6,658 bases of DNA from Sulfuricella sp. (GCA_030691435.1 JAUYEK010000146.1:1-6658), one strand, 5' to 3'; positions 1 through 5,630 are shown, counted from the first letter of the stretch. Program-made: numbers and translations. Notes: generated from the letters alone by a model not told the origin.

Positions 1-473
1 GCATGGCGACGGTGCTGTGGGCCTATCTGCGCAACCCCGGCTTCAAGAAGGACGGGGTGGACTACCACACCAGCGCCGACCTGACCGGCCAGGCCAACCA
101 CCTCGCCGCCACCATCGAGGCGGATATCGTCAAGCAGAAGCAGGCCGAGAACAACGGCGGCTACACCGCCATCAAGTTCGGCAAGACCCATCCCAAGGTA
201 TATTCCGAACTGACCAGCGACCACCCGATCGACCTGGTGCGCTACCAGGTCGCCAACTGCTACATGGGGCGGGCGGGCATGATCAACTCCGGCGGCGCTT
301 CGGGCGAGGACGACTTGGGCCAGGCAGTGCGCACCGCGGTGATCAACAAGCGCGCCGGCGGCATGGGGCTGATCTCGGGCCGCAAGGCGTTCCAGAAGCC
401 GATGGGGGACGGCATTATCCTGCTCAATGCGATCCAGGACGTGTATCTGGCGAAGGACGTGAGTATTGCGTAA
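1..473 (+). CDS. fbaB: Class I fructose-bisphosphate aldolase, FbaB/DhnA type (5' end cut by the window)
   Basis: The enzyme reversibly splits fructose 1,6-bisphosphate into dihydroxyacetone phosphate and glyceraldehyde 3-phosphate in the cytoplasm (glycolysis/gluconeogenesis). The visible 156 residues match from memory the C-terminal 45% of E. coli FbaB (about 350 aa) nearly end to end. Landmarks, counted from the ATG at position 3, are GVDYH near residue 18, [14 protein letters not shown] (25-38), DIVKQK (41-46), [13 protein letters not shown] PIDLVRYQ, the NCYMGRAG and INSGGASGE blocks, the [21 protein letters not shown] block and the terminal AIQDVYL. Lys44 in DIVKQK corresponds to the Schiff-base lysine (about 237) of E. 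coli FbaB. The ATG at position 3 lies inside the protein, so the real start is upstream of the window; the reading frame is open to position 1. It ends with TAA and faces mlaF tail to tail, 30 bp apart. Nothing in the visible part looks damaged. Confidence 0.95.
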   Translation, partial: MATVLWAYLRNPGFKKDGVDYHTSADLTGQANHLAATIEADIVKQKQAENNGGYTAIKFGKTHPKVYSELTSDHPIDLVRYQVANCYMGRAGMINSGGASGEDDLGQAVRTAVINKRAGGMGLISGRKAFQKPMGDGIILLNAIQDVYLAKDVSIA

Positions 474-485
474 GGGAATGCGCAA

Positions 486-510
486 CGGCTGAAATGTGTG
501 TCGTCAGCCG
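486..510. terminator. Possible bidirectional stem-loop between the convergent fbaB and mlaF ends
   Basis: A perfect 7-bp stem (CGGCTGA at 486-492 and TCAGCCG at 504-510) encloses an 11-nt loop, 12 nt after the fbaB stop. Its right arm includes the mlaF stop codon. No T-run follows on either strand, so this is not a canonical Rho-independent terminator. Position between two convergent genes is the main reason to list it. Confidence 0.3.
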
Positions 511-1313
511 GTGAGCCCCAGATCTTTCGTATAGGTGTTGCTGGGATACTGGAAGCCGACAGGCCCGTCCGGTTCCGCATGGACGAACTGGTGGACGAAC
601 GGGTCGGTGGAGGCGAGCAGTTCCGCCGCCGCGCCCTCGGCCACCACCACGCCGTCATGGATGAAGTAGACGTAGTCGACGACCTTCAGGGATTCCGACA
701 CGTCGTAGGTCACCACCACCGAGGTCACGCCCAGCGCATCGTTCAGGCGCCGGATCAGGTTGGCGATGGTGTTGAGCGAGATCGGATCGAGACCGGCGAA
801 GGGCTCGTCGTAGATGATCAACGTGGGGTCCAGCGCGATTGCGCGGGCCAGCGCCACGCGCCGCTCCATGCCGCCCGACAGCTCGCTCGGCATCAGGGCG
901 TGGGCGCCGCGCAGGCCGACTGCGTGGAGTTTCAGCAACACCAGATCGCGGATCACCCCCTCCGGGAGGTCGGTGTGTTCGCGCATCGGGAACGCAATAT
1001 TGTCGAAAACCGACAGATCGCTGAACAGCCCGCTCACCTGGAACATCATGCCCATTTCCCGGCGCATGGCGTACAGGCCATCGTTGTCGAGTTCGTGGAT
1101 GACCTGGCCTTCAACCTTGACGCTGCCGCGCGACGGCCTGATCTGCCCGCCGATATGGCGAAGCAGGGTGGACTTGCCGCACCCGCTCACCCCCAGAATG
1201 GCGACGATTTTCCCGCGTGGGATGGTGAGGTTGATGCCTTTAAGTATCGGTCGGTTGCCATAGGCGAAATGAAGATCGCTGATCTCGACCAGGTTTTCCG
1301 GGGATTGCTCCAA
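504..1313 (-). CDS. mlaF: MlaF-type ABC transporter ATP-binding protein (phospholipid transport)
   Basis: MlaF is the cytoplasmic ATPase of the MlaFEDB inner-membrane complex, which moves phospholipids between the membranes and maintains outer-membrane asymmetry. With the TTG start at 1313 the protein is 269 residues, the same length as E. coli MlaF, and begins (M)EQSPENLV where E. coli has MEQSVANLV. In this numbering: Walker A GVSGCGKST 41-49 (Lys47), Q-loop Gln92, FDNIAFPMREHT 103-114, signature LSGGMERR 145-152, Walker B LIIYDE 165-170 (Glu170), D-loop GLDP 174-177, and the family-typical tail with DGP and YP near 249-257. The H-loop reads VVVTYDV (199-205) where E. coli has VVVSHDV, so Tyr203 (TAC codon) replaces the switch histidine. 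Neither mlaE, mlaD, mlaC nor mlaB is adjacent: fbaB lies downstream and a flavoprotein upstream. A longer reading from ATG 1364 or 1343 is possible but adds residues without counterpart in E. coli MlaF. Family assignment is firm; activity is uncertain because of Tyr203. Confidence 0.93.
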   Translation of the reverse strand: MEQSPENLVEISDLHFAYGNRPILKGINLTIPRGKIVAILGVSGCGKSTLLRHIGGQIRPSRGSVKVEGQVIHELDNDGLYAMRREMGMMFQVSGLFSDLSVFDNIAFPMREHTDLPEGVIRDLVLLKLHAVGLRGAHALMPSELSGGMERRVALARAIALDPTLIIYDEPFAGLDPISLNTIANLIRRLNDALGVTSVVVTYDVSESLKVVDYVYFIHDGVVVAEGAAAELLASTDPFVHQFVHAEPDGPVGFQYPSNTYTKDLGLTG

Positions 1314-1320
1314 AGTTTCG

Positions 1321-1327
1321 CCTCCTT
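1321..1327 (-). promoter_or_regulatory. Ribosome binding site that fixes the mlaF TTG start
   Basis: On the minus strand AAGGAGG lies 7 nt before the TTG at 1313. This is a full anti-16S match at ideal spacing, and the resulting N-terminus aligns with E. coli MlaF. The upstream ATG codons at 1364 and 1343 have no comparable site. Confidence 0.8.
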
Positions 1328-1355
1328 GGCTGATTCGGGTCATTGTCTGAATGAC

Positions 1356-1385
1356 ATTATCCATTATCTTGTCGCATGTTGCTAA
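1356..1385 (-). promoter_or_regulatory. Candidate sigma-70 promoter for mlaF
   Basis: On the minus strand TTAGCA (1385-1380, 4 of 6 to consensus) and GATAAT (1361-1356, 5 of 6) are separated by 18 bp. A start near 1349 would leave a leader of about 36 nt containing the AAGGAGG site. The -35 hexamer lies in the outer edge of the inverted-repeat element at 1379-1547. A second GATAAT at 1368-1363 forms a tandem GATAATG GATAATG but has no -35 partner. Predicted by eye only. Confidence 0.4.
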
Positions 1386-1547
1386 AAACGGCAGTTTATC
1401 CACGGATGAACACAGATGCACACGGATTATCAATGGGTTGCATGAAAGTGTGCAGCCTACCCTCGGGTAGCTAACGGTTTAGGTTCAACCGTTTGTTTTA
1501 TCTGTGTAAATCTGTGTTCATCCGTGGATAACAGCGGTTATTAGCAA
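1379..1547. repeat. Palindromic intergenic element with long inverted arms made of 10-bp units
   Basis: Positions 1396-1417 and 1510-1531 are a perfect 22-bp inverted repeat (TTATCCACGG through to CACAGAT, and its complement). The match continues imperfectly inwards to 1429/1498 and outwards to 1379/1547, where the edges are TTGCTAA and TTAGCAA, giving arms of about 50 bp. Read outwards, each arm holds three decamers of the form ATCYGTGKN plus one base (right arm at 1500, 1510 and 1520). The core holds two smaller palindromes: CTACCC-TC-GGGTAG at 1457-1470, and AACGGTT-7 nt-AACCGTT at 1473-1493 followed on the plus strand by a T-rich stretch. There is no open frame of note and no transposase. 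It occupies nearly the whole gap between the flavoprotein stop and mlaF. It could be a MITE-like or REP-like repeat, a protein-binding site or a processing/attenuation structure; one copy cannot tell which. Confidence 0.85.
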
Positions 1548-1551
1548 TTTG

Positions 1552-2757
1552 CTACGCAACCTGCCCCGCCACCCAGCCCGACGACCACGCCCACTGGAAG
1601 TTGTAGCCGCCGAGCCAGCCGGTGATGTCAACCACTTCGCCGATGAAATAGAGTCCTGGCGCCGGCTTGGCCTCCATGGTTTTCGACGAAAGTTCGCCGG
1701 TATCGACGCCGCCCAGCGTGACTTCGGCCTTGGCGTAGCCCAGCGTGCCGGATGGCAGCAGCGCCCATCCCTTGAGGGCCTGCGCGGCGGCATCGAGTTC
1801 GCGCTGGGAGAGTTCGTTCACCGGCTTCGCCCAGCCGAACAGCGCGCACCATTCATGCGCAAAGCGGCGCGGCAGCTGTTCGGCAAGCAGATTGGACAGC
1901 AACGCCTTGCTGTGGCGGTGCTCCGCCAGCCAGGCTGACGCGTCGAGGTCGGGAAACAGGTCGATTTCAACCGGCTGTTTCTTTCCGCCGCCATACTCCT
2001 GCATCTGCCAGTAGCTCGAAATCTGCAGGATGGCCGGGCCGGAAAGGCCGCGGTGCGTGATCAGCACATTTTCGCGGAACGAGCCGCCATCGCAGTGGGT
2101 GCCGGCATCGAGCGACGACCCGGCGAGCGGCTTGAGCGGGCCCAGCGTCTCCGGCGCGAGCGCCAGCGGCACCAGCGCGGGCTTGGGCGGCACCACGCGC
2201 AGGCCGAATTGTTCCGCGATCTTGTAGCCGAAAGGGCTGGCGCCGATTTGCGGAGCGGCGAGGCCACCGGTGGCGATCGCCAGCGACTGGCAACGAAAGG
2301 TGCCGAGCTCGGTGGCGACCGCGAAGCGCAAGCCTTCCTCATGGTTTTCGATGCGTTCGACGTGGTGTACCGGGCACGGCATCGCCCACTGCACCCCGGC
2401 GTCGTCGCAGCCGTCCTTGAGCATGTCTATGATGTCTTGCGCCGTATCGTCGCAGAAAAGCTGGCCGTGCTCCCGCTCGTGGTAGGAAATGCGGCGCCGC
2501 TCGATCATCGCGATGAAGTCGCGCTGCGAGAAGCGGGCGAGCGCCGAGCGGCAGAAATGAGGGTTCTGCGAGAGATAGTTCTCTGCGCCTACGTTGCGGT
2601 TGGTAAAATTGCAGCGTCCGCCGCCGGAAATGCGGATGCGCTCGCCGAGTCTGGCGGAGTGGTCGATGATCAATACGCGCCGGCCACGGCGTCCGGCCTG
2701 TGCGGCACACATCATGCCGGCGGCGCCTGCGCCGATTACGATGACATCGAAATGCAT
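1552..2757 (-). CDS. HI0933/YhiN-family FAD-dependent oxidoreductase
   Basis: This is a cytoplasmic flavoprotein of the HI0933-like (YhiN/BaiN) family, described as NAD(P)/FAD-dependent oxidoreductases; the physiological substrate of most members is not known. The 401 residues are full length for the family. The N-terminal Rossmann motif is VIVIGAGAAG (5-14) with an acidic residue after strand 2 (Asp32), followed by the family hallmark SGGGRCNFTN (44-53). A second nucleotide-associated segment AIATGGLAAPQIG sits mid-protein, then GLSGPAILQIS, and the C-terminal hallmark GGVDTGELSSKTME from 349, with FIGEVVD-TGWLGGYN completing the FAD site near 372-388. The ATG at 2757 lies only 8 residues before the first glycine of the dinucleotide-binding motif, as expected. 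No convincing Shine-Dalgarno precedes it (CGCTTTCC), so initiation may be weak. The stop is TAG at 1552, directly beside the palindromic element. No partner gene is apparent. Confidence 0.95.
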   Translation of the reverse strand: MHFDVIVIGAGAAGMMCAAQAGRRGRRVLIIDHSARLGERIRISGGGRCNFTNRNVGAENYLSQNPHFCRSALARFSQRDFIAMIERRRISYHEREHGQLFCDDTAQDIIDMLKDGCDDAGVQWAMPCPVHHVERIENHEEGLRFAVATELGTFRCQSLAIATGGLAAPQIGASPFGYKIAEQFGLRVVPPKPALVPLALAPETLGPLKPLAGSSLDAGTHCDGGSFRENVLITHRGLSGPAILQISSYWQMQEYGGGKKQPVEIDLFPDLDASAWLAEHRHSKALLSNLLAEQLPRRFAHEWCALFGWAKPVNELSQRELDAAAQALKGWALLPSGTLGYAKAEVTLGGVDTGELSSKTMEAKPAPGLYFIGEVVDITGWLGGYNFQWAWSSGWVAGQVA

Positions 2758-2908
2758 GGAAAGCGAAATGATTTAAGCGATAGAGAGGATGCTGTCGCCG
2801 TGAAGTCGAAACGGCTGGATTCTGTGCTTATTGCTGCGTTTTGATGCGGCATGATCGGATAACGCGGGTTGCGGAGATCCTGCGCAAGAGGGGCTCGCTG
2901 AAAGAACA

Positions 2909-2931
2909 AGGGCGGCCGAGGAGGCCGCCCT
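2909..2931 (-). terminator. Rho-independent-type terminator of the HU gene
   Basis: A perfect 9-bp GC-rich stem (AGGGCGGCC and GGCCGCCCT) has a 5-nt loop and begins 15 nt after the HU stop codon on the minus strand. It is followed there by TGTTCTTTC, a T-rich but interrupted tract. The stem is very stable, and a strong terminator is expected after a highly expressed gene such as hup. Confidence 0.75.
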
Positions 2932-2946
2932 CATGAACTATTTCAA

Positions 2947-3240
2947 TTACTTCTTTTTGGCTTTGACGCCTGCAACAGCGTCTTTCAGCTTGCTGCCAAC
3001 CTTGAATTTGGCGACCTTCTTGGCGGGAATCTTCAGTTCCTTGCCGGTGGCAGGGTTGCGGCCAGTGCGTGCGGCGCGCTGTTCAACGGCAAAGGTGCCG
3101 AAGCCGATCAGCTGGACATTGTTGCCCTTGGCCATGGCATTCTGGACAGTGGCCATCAGTGCGTTCAAGGTGTCTTCGGTCTGGCCCTTGGTTTGCTTGG
3201 TGTATTTGGCTCCGGCATCGATCAATTCTGCTTTGTTCAT
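2947..3240 (-). CDS. hup: DNA-binding protein HU
   Basis: This is a small histone-like nucleoid protein that binds and bends DNA without much sequence specificity, as a dimer. The 97 residues carry the whole HU/IHF fold: MNKAELIDA at the N-terminus, the GFGTF turn (46-50), and the DNA-gripping arm RAARTGRNPATGKE (55-68) with the intercalating proline Pro63. The last residues (AVAGVKAKKK) form a lysine-rich tail that makes it slightly longer than the usual 90 residues; short tails of this kind occur in some HU proteins. The sequence fits HU rather than IHF because of the MNK start and the RTGRNPxTG arm. GGGAG lies 8 nt before the ATG. A promoter is visible upstream and a strong terminator downstream, so it is probably monocistronic. 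HU alpha and beta cannot be separated here. Confidence 0.97.
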   Translation of the reverse strand: MNKAELIDAGAKYTKQTKGQTEDTLNALMATVQNAMAKGNNVQLIGFGTFAVEQRAARTGRNPATGKELKIPAKKVAKFKVGSKLKDAVAGVKAKKK

Positions 3241-3277
3241 GTTGTTAGCTCCCGTTGTGGTTGATTAAAGCAAATAC

Positions 3278-3306
3278 ATTGTAGGTGAAATTTGGCAGCA
3301 AGCCAA
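3278..3306 (-). promoter_or_regulatory. Candidate sigma-70 promoter of the HU gene
   Basis: On the minus strand TTGGCT (3306-3301, 4 of 6) and TACAAT (3283-3278, 5 of 6) are separated by exactly 17 bp. The predicted start near 3271 gives a leader of about 30 nt with the GGGAG site at 3253-3249. The -35 box lies in a small perfect palindrome TTGGC-N5-GCCAA (3292-3306), a possible operator, although a 5-bp half-site can occur by chance. Confidence 0.6.
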
Positions 3307-3365
3307 TCGGCAATGAATAAATGCTGGCGAGATATTTTGCGCCGCGCGGTCGCCGTGTCTAATTG

Positions 3366-3409
3366 GCTTGAACACCGCAATACTTTACTCCAGATTCCAT
3401 GGTTCAAGC
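3366..3409. repeat. 8-bp inverted repeat upstream of the HD-domain gene
   Basis: GCTTGAAC (3366-3373) and its exact complement GTTCAAGC (3402-3409) are 28 bp apart in the HU/HD-gene divergent gap. The centre-to-centre distance is 36 bp. It could be a pair of operator half-sites. Arms of this length are not far above chance in a gap of this size, so the biological meaning is uncertain. Confidence 0.35.
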
Positions 3410-3479
3410 TAGTGGTACATCACGTTGGATGTATTTGGCGGTTTATACTGGGAGTCGATGTGTGATTAATGGAAAACCA

Positions 3480-4004
3480 ATGAGCAAACTTTACGTCTCG
3501 ACCTACCTGGGCAACCGGTTCTATCCGCTGGAGCCGCGCATCGACGATGTGGATATCGAAGACATCGCGCATGGCCTGGCCTACCAGTGCCGCTTCAACG
3601 GCCAGACCAACGCCTTCTACTCGGTCGCCCAGCACAGCCTGATCGTCGCCTCGCTGGTGCCGGAAGATCTGCGCTTCGCCGCCTTGCTCCACGATGCAGC
3701 CGAAGCCTACCTCGGGGACATGGTGAAACCGCTCAAGGTGCTGTTGCCCGCCTTCTCGGAAATCGAGGACAACGTCAGCCGTATCATCGGCGAGCGCTTC
3801 GGGGTTGACCTGAACCACAATCCCGTCGTCAAGCAAGCCGACCTGATCGCGTTGGCCACGGAGAAGCGCGACCTGATGCCGTATTCCGTCGAGGAATGGG
3901 CCTATCTGATCGGGGTGGAGCCGATGGGGGTGGCGATTCTGCCCATGGCGCCGGATGTGGCCAAGCAGGAATTCATGCGGGAGTTCGAGCGGATGCACCA
4001 TTGA
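3480..4004 (+). CDS. HD-domain phosphohydrolase (YfbR-like)
   Basis: This is a metal-dependent phosphohydrolase of the HD superfamily, which includes the 5'-deoxynucleotidase YfbR; the substrate here is not identifiable. From the ATG at 3480 it has 174 residues. The opening YVSTYLGNRFYPLEPR with DVDIEDIAHGLAYQCRFNG (23-41) is typical of small HD proteins that act near nucleotide metabolism. The metal ligands are visible as His52 in SVAQHS, the His71-Asp72 pair in LLHDAAEAYLGDMVKPLK, and Asp121 in KQADLIAL. The start is uncertain: GTG at 3462 (180 aa) has GGGAG 7 nt upstream, while ATG at 3480 has only a weak GGA. The ATG at 3399 would add unconserved residues. It is divergent from hup and is followed by yajD in the same direction after 90 bp. 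There is no membrane segment, so it is cytoplasmic. Confidence 0.85.
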   Translation: MSKLYVSTYLGNRFYPLEPRIDDVDIEDIAHGLAYQCRFNGQTNAFYSVAQHSLIVASLVPEDLRFAALLHDAAEAYLGDMVKPLKVLLPAFSEIEDNVSRIIGERFGVDLNHNPVVKQADLIALATEKRDLMPYSVEEWAYLIGVEPMGVAILPMAPDVAKQEFMREFERMHH

Positions 4005-4056
4005 AGGGCAACTGATTTAGACGTAGTTCGTCTCCCTGCCGCGCCCCCAAAATTAC

Positions 4057-4065
4057 TGATATAGT
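4057..4065 (+). promoter_or_regulatory. Candidate extended -10 promoter for yajD
   Basis: TG-A-TATAGT (4057-4065) fits an extended -10 element with 4 of 6 or better to TATAAT; no good -35 precedes it. Transcription would start near 4072, inside the small palindrome GCTGA-CCA-TCAGC (4070-4082), leaving a leader of about 23 nt. Predicted by eye only. Confidence 0.35.
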
Positions 4066-4094
4066 TTCAGCTGACCATCAGCCAGCCAACCGCC

Positions 4095-4463
4095 ATGACC
4101 AAACAACCCGATCACGCGCGGCTCGACCGCGTTATCGCCGAAGCACGCCGGCAGAGCAGCGAGCGAGAGGCCACTTACCGCGAGCGGGCGCTCAAATTAT
4201 TTCCATGGATTTGCGGGCGGTGTGGCCGCGAGTTTGCCGGGGTGCGACTGAAAGAATTGACGGTACACCACAAAGACCACAATCACGACAACAACCCGCT
4301 GGATGGCAGCAACTGGGAACTGCTCTGCCTGTATTGCCACGATAACGAGCATTCCCGCGTTATGGATGAGGCGGTGAGGGGGAGAAGCTCCGGCGATCAG
4401 GCCTCCGTGGCAACCCATAATCCATTCGCCGACCTGAAAGCGAGGCTGGGAGGGAAGGGTTGA
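4095..4463 (+). CDS. yajD: YajD-type HNH nuclease
   Basis: This is a small HNH-fold protein of the YajD family (E. coli YajD, 115 aa), a presumed nuclease without an established role. The 122 residues show the family pattern: PWICGRCGREF (37-47) with the first zinc-binding CxxC pair, LTVHHKDHNHDNNPLDGSNW (55-74) with the HNH histidines and asparagine, then LLCLYCHDNEHS (75-86) with the second CxxC and the metal-binding His. The C-terminal NPFADLKA also matches E. coli YajD. All four cysteines and the HH and HxxEH residues are present, so the site looks intact. The first 30 or so residues (TKQPDHARLDRVIAEARRQ) are longer and charged compared with E. coli. No clear Shine-Dalgarno precedes the ATG. 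It follows the HD gene and ends 19 bp from the convergent exonuclease gene. Confidence 0.93.
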   Translation: MTKQPDHARLDRVIAEARRQSSEREATYRERALKLFPWICGRCGREFAGVRLKELTVHHKDHNHDNNPLDGSNWELLCLYCHDNEHSRVMDEAVRGRSSGDQASVATHNPFADLKARLGGKG

Positions 4464-4482
4464 TGGCCTTGCCAGTGGCGGA

Positions 4483-5103
4483 TTACAAGCCGAGTTTGCA
4501 TTTGGCGCGTTCAACGCAGCTATTCATCTGCGCCTTCGGCGCCTTCTGCAGCGCGCGAAAAAATTCGTGCGGAACGGCGCTCAGGCAATATTGCTGCCTG
4601 ATATCCGACACCATCCTTACCCACAGATGGGCGGTCATTTCCGCGTCAGCCAGGGCGCGGTGATGGCGGATCGCCGATGGAAGCCCCAGATGCCTGACCA
4701 GCGTTCCCAGCTTGTGATCGGGGGCGGTCGGATAAATCCGGCGTGCCAGCAACATCGAACAGGCAAATTCCTGCCGCCGCTGCTGGTTAATCCTCAACCA
4801 CTCGGCATCCAGAAACCGGCTGTCGAACGAAGCATTGTGCGCCACCAGGGGCACGTCGCCGACAAACTCCGCCAGCGCGCTCATCACCTCCGCTGCCGGC
4901 GGCGCCTTGCGGATCATGGCGTTGGATATCCCGGTCAGCGCTTCGATAAATGCAGGAATGTGCGCGCCCGCATTCATCAGGCTTTGGTAGCGATCGACGA
5001 TCTTGCCGCCCTCCACGACAACAACCGCCACCTCGGTCGCCCGGTCTCCCATGGCTGGCGATAGTCCTGTTGTTTCAAAGTCGATGACCGCCACGGTTTC
5101 CAT
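4483..5103 (-). CDS. DEDDh 3'-5' exonuclease (DnaQ/epsilon-like)
   Basis: This belongs to the DnaQ-like exonuclease superfamily, which removes nucleotides from 3' ends with two metal ions. From the ATG at 5103 it has 206 residues. The DEDDh motifs are all visible: DFETTG (8-13, Asp8 and Glu10), HNASFDSRFL (89-98, Asp94), and HHRALADAEM (147-156, His148 and Asp153). This order and spacing fit stand-alone epsilon-like or PolC-type exonuclease-domain proteins rather than RNase T or oligoribonuclease. It is not the replicative DnaQ subunit on length or C-terminus, and residues after about 170 (VPHEFFRALQKAPKAQ and a Cys/Lys-rich end) have no motif I recognise. AGGA lies 5 nt before the ATG, which makes this start better than the TTG at 5124. 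It is convergent with yajD and divergent from mliC. The substrate (DNA or RNA) is unknown. Confidence 0.9.
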   Translation of the reverse strand: METVAVIDFETTGLSPAMGDRATEVAVVVVEGGKIVDRYQSLMNAGAHIPAFIEALTGISNAMIRKAPPAAEVMSALAEFVGDVPLVAHNASFDSRFLDAEWLRINQQRRQEFACSMLLARRIYPTAPDHKLGTLVRHLGLPSAIRHHRALADAEMTAHLWVRMVSDIRQQYCLSAVPHEFFRALQKAPKAQMNSCVERAKCKLGL

Positions 5104-5218
5104 ACATATCCTATCGAGGGGCAATAATTTCAGACGGAATCAACCCTTGAGCCTTCTGGCTGGGCAGTTCCGCCGATCTGTGGCAACATGGGCTTTTCCG
5201 AAACTCAGGCGAATTCTC

Positions 5219-5596
5219 ATGGGAAACAGATTCATCCGCGCGGCGTTGTGGGCATCCGCAGGCCTACCCTTGCTGCTTTCGGGCTGCGGCAGCGTCAATG
5301 TCAACCTCTGGCCGTTCGGCGGGGAAGGTGCGCAGGATCGGCCCATGAAGCCGCCCAATTCGACCGAATACCAGTGCAATGGCGGCAAGCGTTTCTATGT
5401 GCGCAGCCTGGATAACGGCGCTGCGGCGTGGCTGATCTATCCCGATCGCCAGGTTCGCCTCGACAAGGTCAGCTCGACCTCCGGCGCGCGCTACAGCAAC
5501 GGCATCGCCATGCTCGAGATCAACGGCAACGAGGCGACGCTTGCCGACGGCCCGGCCATCTCGTACACCGGCTGCAAGGCGGCGGGGAGCAAGTAA
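5219..5596 (+). CDS. mliC: MliC-family lipoprotein, inhibitor of C-type lysozyme
   Basis: This is a periplasm-facing lipoprotein of the MliC family, whose characterised members bind and block animal C-type lysozymes. The 125 residues start with a lipoprotein signal peptide (Arg near the N-terminus, hydrophobic LWASAGLPLLL) ending in the lipobox LSGC with Cys23 as the lipidated residue. A low-complexity linker (24-48) precedes the MliC domain at about 50-119: YQCNGGKRFYVR, WLIYPDRQVRLDKV, SGARYSNG (88-95), NGNEATL and YTGC. Cys53 and Cys119 would form the family disulphide. Two features differ from characterised proteins: the loop that normally reads W-x-K-G-x-E-A is here E-I-N-G-N-E-A, so Asn102 stands where the lysozyme-contacting lysine is, while Ser88 is kept. 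An AGG 9 nt before the ATG is a modest Shine-Dalgarno. It is divergent from the exonuclease gene. Confidence 0.88.
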   Translation: MGNRFIRAALWASAGLPLLLSGCGSVNVNLWPFGGEGAQDRPMKPPNSTEYQCNGGKRFYVRSLDNGAAAWLIYPDRQVRLDKVSSTSGARYSNGIAMLEINGNEATLADGPAISYTGCKAAGSK

Positions 5597-5630
5597 GCGC
5601 CGCTTCGGCCTAGCCAACCCGACCGACCGA

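Noticed and set aside
498..1385. A long plus-strand open frame antisense to mlaF.
   Set aside because: It has a histidine/aspartate/arginine-rich composition typical of an out-of-phase reading of a GC-rich gene, resembles no family, and lies across a clear ABC ATPase on the other strand.
1396..1404. A DnaA-box-like TTATCCACG in each arm of the palindromic element.
   Set aside because: It differs at the last base from TTATCCACA, there are only the two mirror copies, and no dnaA, dnaN or AT-rich unwinding region is near, so no origin is claimed.
2053..2844. A long plus-strand open frame antisense to the flavoprotein gene.
   Set aside because: The minus strand encodes an unmistakable HI0933-family protein with all motifs; the antisense product is an arginine/alanine-rich shadow.
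2844..2936. A 30-codon plus-strand frame (MRHDRITRVAEIL...) in the flavoprotein-HU gap.
   Set aside because: It has no Shine-Dalgarno and reads through the HU terminator hairpin, which explains its Arg/Pro-rich end.
3399..3479. An N-terminal extension of the HD protein from the ATG at 3399.
   Set aside because: The added residues look unlike the family and no ribosome binding site precedes that ATG; ATG 3480 or GTG 3462 is more likely.
4019..4033. A stem AGACG-5 nt-CGTCT after the HD gene as a terminator.
   Set aside because: The stem is only 5 bp and is followed by CCCTGCC, without any T-run.
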